A stretch of 64,000 bases of DNA from Parasitella parasitica (Eukaryota > Mucoromycota > Mucoromycetes > Mucorales > Mucoraceae), in NCBI GenBank assembly GCA_025201805.1, contig MU619286.1:1-64000 (forward strand), read 5' to 3'. Positions 1 to 11,010 of this stretch are shown in pieces (position 1 is the stretch's first letter; each line of letters begins with the position of its first letter). The translations under genes and the position numbers were made by a program. The notes beneath the pieces are model-generated. The model searched no databases. It was not told the origin of the DNA and worked only from the letters and a program-made list of their open reading frames with translations.

Positions 1-1600
1 TTGAGTCTGCTGATATGTAGGTTAGCACAAAGTTAAGATGCTAGTTACGCAGTATTGTCGTACATGTTAAATTGCGAGAGTAGAACATTTATCCACAGTT
101 AAAGTATATAAAGGCTCATCTACCTGGCCAGTAGATGAACTGCAGCTTTATACACCTGTCGATTTGATAATAAAACCTATACCTTATCAAGTTGACTTTA
201 TTGTTTTTTTATTATAATTTTTTTTCCGTGAATCCATATAACAATTTATGCAGATTCCACAAAGGATATTACAGTATGTTACTTGCAAATTACTCTTATC
301 GATTAGTATCGACTAGTATTTTAAAGAAGTCGTCAAAAATTTACGTAGTTGTAAAAAGTATAAATAGCAGATGCAAAGTTGAATCTTTAATAAAGTAATC
401 TCAAGTTTTCGTATCTCGTTAATTCAAAGTTTTATTTTATATTTTTCTTATTTTTGATCTTGCAGATCTCAACGCTTGCAGCTTATCCCTTGTTTGTAAA
501 AGATTTACCAACAGTTAATATCATGATCCGTACATTATTATAATTATATTAGAAGATATGACATATGTAGCCTTTATATGGATAAAACATTTACACTACT
601 ATGCTCACTTGCTGCGACAATCTCTATTTTTAATATATTATTATTGTTATATTAATAACAAGAACACAGCAAAATAAACACAATTCAGCAAGGAATAGAA
701 TTTTTAATTCCCATTCAAGTTTCGGATTTTTGAACAGTCGGTGTTAAATCAGGTATATCTCATTTTTAAAAACTAATTAAAAATATATATAAGCTTTAGA
801 AAGCTATAAAAAAAAATATGTGCGTATGCAACAAAGCGTGAAAGAAATGGTCATGTATTTTAATTTGAAATAAAAGCTTTTTCAACAGAGTAAATCATGT
901 TGAAAGTCGGGCGAAATAGCTTGAATCAACCAAATTAGGAGATTCGAAATCCAAAAAAGGCGATTTTTTAAGCTGAACACTCTGTTCTATTTAAAAATAT
1001 GTTAATATTTATACTACTTTGCAGCAAGTGAATATACTAGATTGTACTAGCGCAATCCAACCAGTAATAAGCAACCTGAACTTGATTCTTTTTAGATAAT
1101 AGTAAACATTCAGGGCAAGACAGAAAGTAAAACATATTGCGATCATCTTGAAAGTGTTTTACATTATTAGGGACTACCTCGTTGTGACATCCGTCGCCTG
1201 ACAAAGTCAGTATGCATCAATACAACTGCCATATATATTCCATGCCCGCAGACAATTCAAACTTCATGCCCGAATCCATAGCAATATCATTATTCGTAGC
1301 AATATCATTTAGTATTAATACCTTAACAGTTTATAACAATGAAGAAACATCCATTTCAACTATAAATCTACTTATAGCAACCTTTCAAATATTACACTCG
1401 TTGAATAGAATGGGCGAATGAGAGTGCGATATTACAATTTTTAGTAGAATAAATATACAATAATAAATAGTCGTTAGATCATTTAGTTGCTAAATGTACA
1501 TATAGCGGAAGAGAGGGTCATAGAAGAACTCACGATGATTGACCCATAAACCTAAAAAGAAAGTATGAATACATTGTTCTGTATTCGATGTTACATGTTT

Positions 1601-1720
1601 ACTATATGATAGAACATACGACGATATTTAACCATAGATCCGATCAGGAACGGTTTATGCAATGATAACTGAATTGAAGTATCATGGTAGTCATGGTCAT
1701 TCTATGGATAAAACTCTAAC
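1601..1720 (+). repeat. Dispersed repeat, copy A
   Basis: About 110 bp that align, with small indels, to the reverse complement of about 34385-34520. The best conserved block is GATCCGATCAGGAACGGTT, followed by a loosely palindromic stretch ending in TTCTATGGATA. No coding potential and no clear target duplication are visible, so the class of element is unknown. Confidence 0.6.
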
Positions 1721-2189
1721 TCACAAGATAATACATGGTTAATGTAATGATTTACATTATATGATGTCTCATTTTACATGAAACATCCAATTATTATAAA
1801 TAGGTTCAACTTTCACCAGCTGTTGGAACTTTACTGAAAATATCTGCTTAATTCTAATTCTTCTAATCTTGATCTTATTTATCACTATAATTGAAAAGCA
1901 TAGTTAGTTTCATTATGCATACAATTGATCTGCCACTTCTGATCAACATCTACCATTGTAAAGGAGTTTATCGCCATAAACTTACCTGTACACATTGCTG
2001 TCAATTACTACTTGTCCAGTAATATCCACGAATATTATTTAGTAAATAATGACCCAGATAGTAATGTCAGCAATTAGAAATGCCAACTTGCTATTAACAT
2101 AGTTCATCATTCTACCCTTTTGCTACTAGATAATTGTACTCCATCACAATTTATTCTATTTTTTATATAAAATAATCGGTAATATTTAT

Positions 2190-2230
2190 TGGGTTCGATC
2201 GGGGACGGTTGCCATGACAACCAAGTGCTT
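2190..2230 (+). repeat. Dispersed repeat, short copy C
   Basis: A short, diverged copy of the same repeat: the core TTCGATCGGGGACGG is followed by TTGCCATGACAAC, which is identical to the matching block of the copy near 34.4 kb (reverse strand). Only the core is preserved. Confidence 0.45.
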
Positions 2231-2692
2231 ATATGGAATATAATGTATAGAGCATATACACTTGAAAACAGTAAAATTTGTAAAATTAAACTTTGAATCA
2301 GAACCATTATATTATGGATTAAGCCAAATTACTGGGGACATGATTTACCCTCCATAATATCATGGTGAGTATCACTAATTGTCAATCCCCTAAAATTATG
2401 GTAAAAATACTTACTCCTTTTCCAGCTTGCGCCGCAGTGTTAACCGCCTTTTAACTGTGGTGCAAAATAGGATAGGCTTTGGTGAGGGCACACCAAGTAC
2501 ATTGTCATTTGCGAAAATACAATGATGGGATATACTCAATAAAAAGCATTTATTATACAGATCGACATAATACCTGATGCAGGTTTTCCAGTGTTTAGCT
2601 AGCCACAGAACATAGACTGCTTTTACTGCCTGATAATTAGCATAGCTTTTCTTTTTTTTTTCGAATATTGTTTATTTCCTATTAAACTTGAA

Positions 2693-3735
2693 ATGACAGA
2701 CATTGTAGAAACTGGGAAAAAGAGAGGCTCCTCCGCGTTGGATGCAGATCAAGACAAAATTGCAGAAAAAACTTCAAAATTTGGATCAAGACTGTTAAAA
2801 AATGACAATGATGTTTTTTCTCACAATGCTTGGTAACGTATCCTGTTGCAGCTTGCGAAAATATAGTATTAATCAAACATAAGTGCAGGGATCATGTTGA
2901 TTGGGATCAAGAGCAAGAAGATATGGCAAAAGAAAAAGTGTCTCAGCAGTTGGAGAACCCTGTTCCTGAAGAAGAGCAAGGTAATATTGGACGCACAAAT
3001 AAGACAACCTATTGATATGGCCACATTGCAGAGCAATATTATATAGAACCTGCCGAGTACTGGAACAAGTTTTACGAAAAAAACGAAAACAAATTTTTCA
3101 AAGATCGCAACTGGTTAAAGAACGAATTTCCTGAACTGTTTGAGACAAGCCTAGAAAATGCTGGTAAAAAGCGAGTGTTTGAGATTGGATGTGGAGCAGG
3201 CAATAGCATGTTTCCATTGTTGGATCAAAGTCGAAACCCAGACTTGTTTGTGTATGCAGCAGACTATTCTTCAAAAGCAGTGGATGTTGTTCGCTGCAAT
3301 CGACACTATGATCCCACAAGGTCATCAGCATTCGTTTGGGACTTGGCTAGTAAAGAGATACCAAAGGAGATAGAACCTGAGTCGCTGGATATGATTGTAC
3401 TCATATTTGTATTATCGGCATTAGCACCAGATCAATGGGATCAGGCAATCGAAAACATCTACAAAATGCTGAAGCCTGGTGGAATGGTCATGTTTAGAGA
3501 TTACGGTAGATACGATCTTGCACAGTTAAGGTTTAAAAAGAATAGACTTTTAAAAGAGAATTTCTACATTCGTGGTGATGGGACAAGAGTTTATTTCTTT
3601 ACGCCCGAAGAGATTGCCAAAATTTTCGAAAGATTTGTAATCAAGCAAAATGCTGTAGACAGAAGATTGATTGTGAATCGACAAAAGAAATTGAAAATGT
3701 ATAGAGTTTGGCTTCAAGGCAAATTTCGAAAATAA
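2693..3735 (+). CDS. tRNA N3-methylcytidine methyltransferase (METTL2/Trm140 type)
   Basis: Class I SAM-dependent methyltransferase expected to make m3C32 in the anticodon loop of cytosolic tRNAs. Three exons (2693-2832, 2889-2980, 3032-3735) join in frame to 311 codons. The N-terminal block FGSRLLKNDNDVFSHNAW and then DHVDWD is typical of METTL2/METTL8/Trm140 proteins, followed by the linker YWNKFYEKNENKFFKDRNWL. The SAM-binding motif I is VFEIGCGAGNS, and the post-motif region LKPGGMVMFRDYGRYDLAQ and FYIRGDGTRVYFF are family hallmarks. Unlike budding yeast Trm140 there is no fused actin-binding domain. The second intron removes a stop and restores the frame, which supports the model. The gene lies 50 bp left of the transposon at 3.8 kb, so its 3' UTR may run into that element. 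Confidence 0.9.
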
Positions 3736-3785
3736 AACGCCTGTTTGTCATAATCGATGTATAGCACTTCAAATAGGACATTTAG

Positions 3786-3806
3786 AGCATCTCCAACGGA
3801 GATGCT
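3786..3806. repeat. Left terminal palindrome of the element
   Basis: Nine-base arms AGCATCTCC / GGAGATGCT around AAC. The sequence recurs almost unchanged at 5291-5310, which marks the two ends of the same element. Confidence 0.75.
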
Positions 3807-3901
3807 AATTTTAAAAGAAAATTGGTGAGAGGATGATACTTTCTTTTTTTTCTTTGGACAATTTTAGTCACCTGTAATGGTGTATAGGATAAACCGAACA
3901 C

Positions 3902-4900
3902 CTATGGCGTATCAAAGAGTAATATCAATGACACACAATGCTTGCAATTATTATTTTGATTCAGAATGCTGGAATGGTGAAAGACAAGCGTCATTGTATC
4001 TTGTTGCATGTAAAAATATTTTGAGGATGTTTTTTGCAGCCATTCTTTTTTGCAGTTGTTGCAGACATGACTGGTGAGGTATTCGTCTACCATTTGGACT
4101 GTAACACCACGATTTTCTTTACATTTTTGAAGAGCTTTTATGATAGTCTTTGTAGGTCCAGATCTTTTGCCTCTCATGGTAGGTGAAAATCTTCCATCTT
4201 CATAGGCAATGATGGTTTTATTTGCCTTCACTGAGCCATCAAGTGGTGGAGGGCGGGAGTAAGAATTGTTGTTTCTCATTGTTGTCTTCACATTGGTGGA
4301 CGCACCCGTACGATATTTGATGCTATCATGAGTAAACATCTTGACTATTTCGCTGAAGGCTTTTTGCTTCTTTCTATAACATCTAAACTTTAATTTTGAA
4401 GACCTATTCCATTTGGTTAACACATTTTTAAAATTTGTGCAAGAGTTTGCTACACTCACCAAAGGCCTCTGTTATAAAATTCATACATTGTATCGTAGGA
4501 TTGTATACGCTTTCTGCAAGCAATCAAGAATTTTGAAACTTCTCCGGTTTTTAATGAATCCAGTTCTGTTACCATTCTATGAGTGTTTGTGTGCTTCGCT
4601 TGATGAATCTTTCGAATGTGAGCTGCATCATTAAACCCACACAAGTGATAATACTCCTTTTGACTATAAGTGATCTCACTCTACCAGCTTGATCAACTAT
4701 AGTAAAAACCGTGCTAATTCCAGGGTCTACCGCCCACACTTGGCAATCATTGTCAACATCTGTTTTCAGGTCAGATGGCTTTACGGGAAGAGAGTCTTTC
4801 TTCTTTTTTGCTGTAATTCTTGAGAAGAGAAGAGAAACTGAATAACCATCCGTGTAGATAGCATTCCTAATATAACTTGATTAGTTCTAAGGCATTACTA
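3902..4900 (-). pseudogene. Fanzor-like (eukaryotic TnpB-like) RNA-guided nuclease relic
   Basis: Read from 4900 downward, the minus strand encodes a block with IYTDGYSVSLLFSRI, then the RuvC-I-like motif WAVDPGISTVFTIVD (aspartate retained), then SEITYSQKEYYHLCGF, and finally, in the 4462-3902 frame, EDGRFSPTMRG and the C-terminal zinc-ribbon signature EYLTSHVCNNC. This order (TDG block, DPG motif, TS..C..C ribbon) is that of TnpB/Fanzor proteins. The reading frame is broken: a shift is needed near 4683, a TGA at 4454-4456 precedes another shift, and the second zinc-ribbon cysteine pair and the third RuvC aspartate region look degraded. No convincing N-terminal exon was found between 4900 and 5290. 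It is therefore a decayed gene with no expected activity. Confidence 0.75.
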
Positions 4901-5290
4901 AATTAAAACTATATGAACTTACTTAAAGATCTTCTTTCCATTGTATAAAGTTTAACCAACTATACAAACTTTATTAAACATTTTCTAAAATGGCCAGTAT
5001 TTCTGTCCTGAATGCTCATATTAATGTTAGAAGTGCGAGGTTCATAGTATGAGATATATAAATGTGGGTTGAATAAAAGTAATGAGCACCAGCTCCTGTT
5101 TTGAAAGTAGAGCGACTTTGCGTATAGAAGAAAAGATAAGAGTAAAATAGTAAAAGAGACTACAATGGATTCAAGAGCCAGAGACAAAAAAGCAAAGCAA
5201 CAGTAAGTAAGCAGAGACAATTACCAAAAAAGCAGACAAAACATTTCCGGGTTGTAAAAAAAAAAGGTTGCTTTAAATGGCTTTTTGTTT

Positions 5291-5310
5291 AGCATCTCCG
5301 ATGGAGATGC
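5291..5310. repeat. Right terminal palindrome of the element
   Basis: AGCATCTCC, spacer GAT, GGAGATGC. It is the partner of the palindrome at 3786-3806 and is followed two bases later by the TTA duplication. Confidence 0.75.
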
Positions 5311-5397
5311 CCTTAATAAGTGAAACAAATCTTGAATTTTTTTCATAGAGATAATGTAATTCTCCCTTTCTCTCTGTCACCCTTCTTTTGTCCAAAT

Positions 5398-8246
5398 ATG
5401 CACATAATGAGCAAGTCGACGGGTGCTTTATTTTCTAACAAAGAGCTGCTCAAACGCCGTCGTAAAGACTACAATTTTAATGACAGTAATTCCACAATCG
5501 ACCATGTCAATAGCACTTTTACCAAGGCAGATAAAGTAGCTACTGATAATAGAAAAGATTGGTGCATATCTACTTTACTGACTATGTGGACATGTTATAT
5601 CAGATTTTGGAAATTATCGCAGCCATCATCCGTAGTGTAAATGTGCCATGTCACTTGTGTACCAGCCCCTAATTGAAAATTCATAGGTTCGACGAGGTAC
5701 ATTTTGGTGGTTTCGCCACCAAGTACATTAACAAAACCTTTTTTATAGATGTCCATCCTCCTGTAAGTCTAATTGTTAAGTTCACGCTGACATATATTTA
5801 CAATATGTATAGCTGGCAAAGATGATGATCGCCTGGGCTGCTATGGTTGCTGGATTTGATGGAAAATTTGAATTCAAAAGAATTGGAAGGCAAGTAAATG
5901 TAATGCGACGGTAGCACCAAATATGCTGAAAATAGGATAGCGATTATCTCGATCCCAAAGTGCCTTATGTACAAATTCGTGCGTTCTGTGCATTTTATGG
6001 CATCTTGGTTGTTCCAATTTCCTATTGGAGCATGCGTGCGTGTGATCTGTCCATTCCCACCGCTTTCTTGACAGCCATTTTGCTTTGCTATGGTAATAAT
6101 GTGCACATTTATATTGCTATATTCATATTTATGCCAGTTGTCTTTTTTTTTCTTTTTTTTATTAGAGAATGGCCTTGTTATGAATAACCGCTTAATCTTA
6201 TTGGATTCCATTCTGCTATATTTCACTGCGTTTACCCTGTTAATGTGGTTTAATTTCCGTAAACATAAAAATCGCGCCTTTTCTGTTTGGTGGTGGATTT
6301 GGCTTACATTGACTGGCGTTGGATTAGGTGGTACTGTTAGTTGCAAGTGGGTTGGGCTACTTACCATTGCGACCGTTGGCTTAGCTGTCGTGTATGAATT
6401 GTGGAATATGTGGGGAGATGAAATGGTTTCCAAGGTGGGTTTCTGACATTTTTAGAAGTGTCATCTGAGAGTCGAAAGTATTTAATCCATGTTTACAGTG
6501 CAAATTCTTCAAACATGTCTTTGCTCGTGCGGTTTGTTTAATTGTCATCCCTCTGGTCATCTATATTGGCCTTTTCAAAGTTCATTTTGATATGCTTCCT
6601 TTGTCAGGAAGCGGGGATGCGGCCGTGTCCTCCGAATTTCAGACTTCCTTGACAGGGCACAAGTTTCCAAAATCATCTCAAGCAGGTAAGATAGACTTCA
6701 AGGACCATACAAAATGTCTAAATACATGATTGTAGATGTTGTGTATGGCTCAAGGATCACTTTGAACCACTTAGCTTATCGTGGTGGTTACCTGCATTCT
6801 CATGAACATCAATATCCTCATGGAAGTAAACGTGGGTGGGTTTTCATTGTTTTCAAAGTGCACTATTTCCTTACCCTGTGCTTTCTTTTATAGAGCAACA
6901 AGTAACTGTATATGCCCATGTGGATGAGCAAAATATATGGATCATTGAGGAGGCACACCGAACCAATTTCACAGTTCCAAAATTTGTTAAAAATGGGGAT
7001 ATAGTGCGTCTTGTACATGCCAAAACTTATAGACGTCTTCATACTCATGATATCCGCCCATCTACAAACGACAAAAAGTATCAACATGAAGTCAGGTATA
7101 TATATATATATATTGTCTGTTTATTGCATACTGTTGATGCTCAGTTTATTTATTTAGTGCCTATGGCTATAAGGGGTTTGAGGGAGATGCAAACGATAAT
7201 TGGCGTGTTGAAATCATCAACAATGGGTCTAATATTGCTGTTGGAGATCGTATTCGTGCTCGTCGTTCCGAATTCAGATTGATTTCTACAACTCAAAAAT
7301 GTGCCTTGTTTTCACGTAAACTCAAACTTCCGGATTGGGCATATGGTCAACAAGAAGTAACATGTATGAAGGATGCCCTTTATACAAGATCTCTTTGGAG
7401 AGTGGAAATGTCAACTAGCGACCTTTGTAAGTAGACTGATAAGAATAATTTGAAAAGAAAGGAATCCAACCTGTAGGATAGTGCCCGAAGATACTGAAAT
7501 GATTGAGTATGAAAGCAAAGGATTCTTGGCTAAAGTTTGGGAGCTGCACAAGGTAATGTGGAAGGTTAATGCAGGTTTGCCCGCAAATCATAAATTTGCT
7601 TCTAGACCCAAGGTAATTGGCACAGACAACATATAAATTACTGGATTTGGAATGAAATTGTCATTAGGATTGGCCCTTTCTTCGCCGTGGTGTCAGCTTC
7701 TGGACTAAAGACAACCGTAAAATATATCTACTGGGCAATCCTGTTGTATTTTGGAGCTCTACTACTTGCGTTATCATATATATCGCATTAAAATGCATTA
7801 TTTGCATACTCGAAAAGCGGCAAATTCGTACTGATTATTTCAGTGGAAATTGGCCTAAATACGACGCTGCTGCTGGTTTGTTATTTGTTTCTTGGGGAAT
7901 GCACTTCTTTCCTTTCAACTTGTTTGGTCGTCAGCTTTTCCTTCATCATTATATGCCTGCGCTTTATATGGCCACACTCCTTGTTGGTGTCTTTTATGAG
8001 ATGCTTACTTACAAAATGTCAGCTAAAATTCGTTGGACTTTGGTTGTTGTGGCAACTATTGTTGTCATCTACGTCTATCGAATCTTTCTTCCAATTACAT
8101 ATGGTGAGCCTTGGTCAACCAAAAAGTGCTTGGAGGCTACATGGCGTCCCACCTGGGATATGGGTTGTCCATGGTATGATCTCAAACCCAGAAAGACAGT
8201 AACGGGAAGACTTAAACCAGCATATGTTCCCAGTATTGAGCATTAA
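5398..8246 (+). CDS. Dolichyl-phosphate-mannose protein mannosyltransferase (PMT1/PMT2 group)
   Basis: ER multi-spanning enzyme that transfers mannose from dolichyl phosphate to Ser/Thr of secretory proteins. Eleven exons (5398-5636, 5687-5762, 5813-5889, 5941-6092, 6166-6434, 6499-6685, 6736-6831, 6894-7095, 7158-7426, 7482-7612, 7668-8246) give 758 codons. The first lumenal loop has the catalytic motif FDEVHFGGF and DVHPPL at about residues 81-106. A MIR region follows (GSRITLNHLAYRGGYLHSH, then EQNIWIIEEAH), and the C-terminal half has several hydrophobic segments ending in YGEPW. The DVHPPLAK and FDEVHFGG wording fits the PMT1/PMT2 group better than PMT4. Intron 3 can be read as a GC-AG intron. 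After the TAA at 8244 the same frame stays open with coding-like sequence to 8552 (see separate entry). Start: ATG 5398, with an in-frame ATG at 5407 as alternative. Confidence 0.9.
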
Positions 8247-8552
8247 GATGTTGATTATGGACTCCTCAATGTCGCTGAAGCTAAAGATCAAGATCCTCCG
8301 GGTGTGGATACAAAAGTACCCGCAAAAAAACCTAAGAGCTCCTATGATAAAATCGAGACTAAAAGTTTTGAAGAAGCATTAAAGAGGGGCATTTTTCTTT
8401 CTAATAAACCTTTTTTTTTTATTCTTATTTTGCACTACAAGATGTTCGATGCTTATACCACAAAATCATATGATCTTGAAAGGTATACACTTTTTGAAAA
8501 AGAAAACCAATGGCAGCAAAAACTTTCTACAGTGTTGGAATGTTGCTCTTAA
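8247..8552 (+). other. Open, coding-like extension of the PMT frame after its TAA
   Basis: The PMT reading frame continues beyond TAA 8244-8246 for 101 codons to the next stop. The first about 45 codons have a charged, lysine/glutamate-rich composition (for example VPAKKPKSSYDKIETKSFEE), unlike the T-rich UTRs of neighbouring genes, and the rest includes a poly-T stretch that is less coding-like. It may be an ancestral C-terminal tail cut off by a recent nonsense change, a readthrough extension, or a sequencing error. The bases 8553-8806 hold nothing else recognised. Confidence 0.4.
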
Positions 8553-8806
8553 TTATCTGAAAAGAACGATATCATAAAATATTGGCCTTTAAGAACTACA
8601 AAATCATATTTTCGTTTGATGAATTCGAGTGCCAAAGTGTTAGTAACTATTTAAACTATTCCTATAACTACTACCATGTATAATTACGACCGGTGTGTCT
8701 TTTTGACACTGCATCCGAACCGGACATTTGCATTTTTTTCGAATATTTCATTTGTCTCGCTTTTCAAGAATTGTCTTCTAGTCTTTTTTCATGTGAAATA
8801 TATACA

Positions 8807-9322
8807 ATGAAACAATCGCAGCAAAAACCACGGCATAGGAAAAAGGTAGCAATAGGGGACGAGTTATATCCATACGGACAAGCGCAACATAAAGATCGGT
8901 TCATTGATCTAGCGCAGGCAGCATTGGAGGAGGCCAATCTAGAAGAAGAACGAAAAGGCGTAATACATGAAGTGATGGAAGCACTTATAGCAAAATCAGG
9001 AGCACCACTTGTTGCCGAGGTTATATCAGAACAACTACGTAGTCAGGATGTTATTGAGAGGATAGCTGAGAATCACGAAGAAGATCGACAACGTAATACT
9101 TCAAGCCCACATATGACACGAGTTGATTCAACGGACAGCGTAAATTCTTTAAAAGCGCCTGACGATGAAGAATTGGAACAGACGGATGAAAAATCCACAG
9201 TGAAAGAACAAGATGACCGACCTGAAAGATTGGTGCTGTTTGCAGAATATCTGTGGCGATTTTTCCGAGTTTTATTGTTGGCTAGTCTGGTTGGGCTTGT
9301 ATACCATTTCTTGAATGTATGA
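8807..9322 (+). CDS. Putative tail-anchored membrane protein of unknown function
   Basis: Single-exon frame of 171 codons starting at ATG 8807; an upstream in-frame extension lacks a convincing ATG. The protein is hydrophilic and acidic for about 145 residues, with a helical, glutamate-rich stretch (AQAALEEANLEEERKG), a Ser/Asp-rich linker (RVDSTDSVNSLK), and then one C-terminal hydrophobic segment, FFRVLLLASLVGLVYHFLNV, that ends at the stop. That layout predicts insertion as a C-tail anchor into the ER or mitochondrial outer membrane. No family was recognised. It is convergent with CKS1, whose stop lies 87 bp away. Confidence 0.65.
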   Translation: MKQSQQKPRHRKKVAIGDELYPYGQAQHKDRFIDLAQAALEEANLEEERKGVIHEVMEALIAKSGAPLVAEVISEQLRSQDVIERIAENHEEDRQRNTSSPHMTRVDSTDSVNSLKAPDDEELEQTDEKSTVKEQDDRPERLVLFAEYLWRFFRVLLLASLVGLVYHFLNV

Positions 9323-9409
9323 TGTTTTTATATTAAAAAAATGACCAAGCGATTACATTTGGATACATAGTGGCTTGATTACCATTTTGAGACAGGAAAC
9401 CGACATACT

Positions 9410-9530
9410 TTATTTATTGAAATTATGTTGATGGTGATGAGGAGGAGGAGAAAGAGGAGCAGGAGCAGGGAGAAGGGGAGGGGTCATGAGAAAGGGATTA
9501 TTCGTATCAGGGTTTTCTGTGTTTGACTGT

Positions 9531-9565
<35 letters not shown>

Positions 9566-10162
9566 TTGCTCCAGCTTGATCTGCTTGACTATCTCTGGAG
9601 GATACTGAGGGTTGTGATCGCCGTATTTCTTGAGATAATCCTTCTCTCTTTTGAACAGCAAGATGTGGGGTTCAGGCTTATATACCATGTAATGCTCCCA
9701 GCCCGTTGATTGATGCACTCCAAAATCAATCCACTGCTTGGGTTGTAACAATTGGCCTTGCGGTAGCCATCTGGCTAGATTGTTTGGCAATACGACATGT
9801 CTATATTCAAATTCGTCATCAAAATAGTATTTTGAATACACAATGTGTTGTGGCAATTCTTTCAAGTCTTTTTCCCTCTGCAGTTTCTCTAGCTTCAGCT
9901 CTTCTTCGGATTTTTGGGGTTGATTTGGCAATCCAAGTCGAGATTTCTTGATGTATTTTTTTCTTATGAGCAATTTGCGTCCTCTTGCTTGAATTTCTTT
10001 GATTTCATCGATTGTCTTGGGCATGAGATTATTGTATTCTTTCAGATTAGTTCCTTCATTTTTTGCTGTGGAAGCATTACTTGCAGCCTCCTTTGTATTT
10101 GGTGTGGGATTTTTGCTTGTATTTTTATTTTCACTGCGAGGGTTATTCTCATCGTTATTCAT
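9410..10162 (-). CDS. CKS1: Cyclin-dependent kinase regulatory subunit CKS1/suc1
   Basis: Small phosphate-binding adaptor of cyclin-dependent kinases. The Cks core is unmistakable: YSKYYFDDEFEYRHVVLP, then GVHQSTGWEHYMVYKPEPH and ILLFKRE. The anion-pocket residues (Arg in EYRHV, Ser and Trp in QSTGW, Arg in FKR) and the PEPH hinge used for strand exchange are present. Downstream is a glutamine run (QEQ followed by about 12 Q), a feature also known in yeast Cks1, and a Pro/His-rich tail. Upstream of the core is an unusual hydrophilic extension of roughly 100 residues containing KTIDEIKEIQARGRKLLIRK and a charged helix. The start chosen is ATG 10162; the frame stays open to 10285. No intron is apparent. 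Encoded protein about 250 aa against about 80-150 for typical members. Confidence 0.9.
9527..9570 (-). repeat. Polyglutamine-coding trinucleotide repeat in CKS1
   Basis: CAG/CAA-type repeat read on the minus strand (CTG/TTG on the plus strand), encoding about 12 glutamines C-terminal to the Cks core. Such tracts vary in length between strains. Confidence 0.85.
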
Positions 10163-11010
10163 ACTGGAGACAAGGTGTATTTGGAGAAAGAAAAAAAACA
10201 AGCCCAAACTTAAGCAGTCCATGTCATAACTCTTTAGTTGACGCGTCTGTTTAGGCTTGTACATGATAGCATGGCATGGCCCCAATGCCCAGCAGCAAGG
10301 CGCTTTTTGAGGATTCTAGAGCAATCCTACAGATGGTTTCTACTTCACAGAAAAATTACATCAAAACACAAAACAAATAAACGTGCCAAGACAGATTAAA
10401 AAATCAGTGTAATAAATCATGATGACTAAATATGCAGATATTGAATGCAAAGCACTGGATTTGGACAACAGAGACGAGACAACATTTGTGAGAAAAATAA
10501 AATAAAAATATGAGTATAATTGCTACTGCAAATTGCGTGCTGCTGGATGCTTCACTGTTGTAAGCTCAAGCATGCTAACAAGATGTCGAAAAAACCAAGG
10601 CACCCCACACATTTATATTGCACATTTTGTTTGTATACCCAGAAATAAGGGATCGGAAGATCGACAGATATGGTAATCTAGTGTGCTCTCAACCGTCGTG
10701 GCGTGTTTTCTGGTCCCCCCATTGTTATTTCACCATGCCAATATGAACTTTAAAATGCTGCAAGCCCAGCTTTTTTTCAACTCACAAGGGAATCATTTCA
10801 TTGACAATATTGCCACCTAATCTCCTTTTTTCCTGCTTTTGATATGTGGCGAGTGGATTTTTGTTATATAAATACAGATCCAAAAATTGAATTAAAAAAA
10901 AAGCCCTCTTTATTTCCCTCTTTATTTAATATTAAAAAAAACAAATTTTATCATTGTAACCCCACAAATACACACACACAAACATTGTTGATCTGTCAAA
11001 AAATAAATTC
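10163..11010. other. Intergenic region between divergent CKS1 and the 11.0-kb gene
   Basis: About 850 bp with A/T-rich tracts and a TATA-like TTATATAAAT near 10863. It should hold the promoters of two divergent genes. No RNA gene or repeat was recognised. Confidence 0.5.

Larger units (their letters stand above)
1..2692. other. Gene-free left flank with dispersed repeat copies
   Basis: AT-rich sequence with no open frame longer than about 70 codons that resembles a known family. It holds two copies of a short dispersed repeat (about 1601-1720 and 2190-2230) that recurs in inverted orientation near 34.4 kb. The last 200 bases are the likely promoter of the methyltransferase gene that starts at 2693, and contain a poly-T tract just upstream of its start codon. 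No RNA gene was recognised. Confidence 0.6.
3785..5312. mobile_element. 1.53-kb DNA transposon with PIF/Harbinger-like ends, carrying a Fanzor relic
   Basis: The ends are GAGCATCTCC at the left and, read inward from the right, GGGCATCTCC. Each end is itself a near-perfect palindrome: AGCATCTCC and GGAGATGCT around a 3-bp spacer at 3786-3806, and the matching structure at 5291-5310. Similarity of the terminal inverted repeats continues for about 35 bp. A TTA triplet flanks both ends (3782-3784 and 5313-5315), as expected for a 3-bp TTA target duplication; TTA/TAA duplications are known for PIF/Harbinger elements. No Harbinger transposase is visible inside. The only recognisable coding remnant is the Fanzor-like pseudogene on the minus strand. 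The right end abuts the O-mannosyltransferase gene by 85 bp, so the insertion sits in that gene's upstream region. Confidence 0.7.

Noticed and set aside
5798-6433. 211-codon minus-strand frame
   Set aside because: It is antisense to PMT exons 3-5, which are clearly coding on the plus strand.
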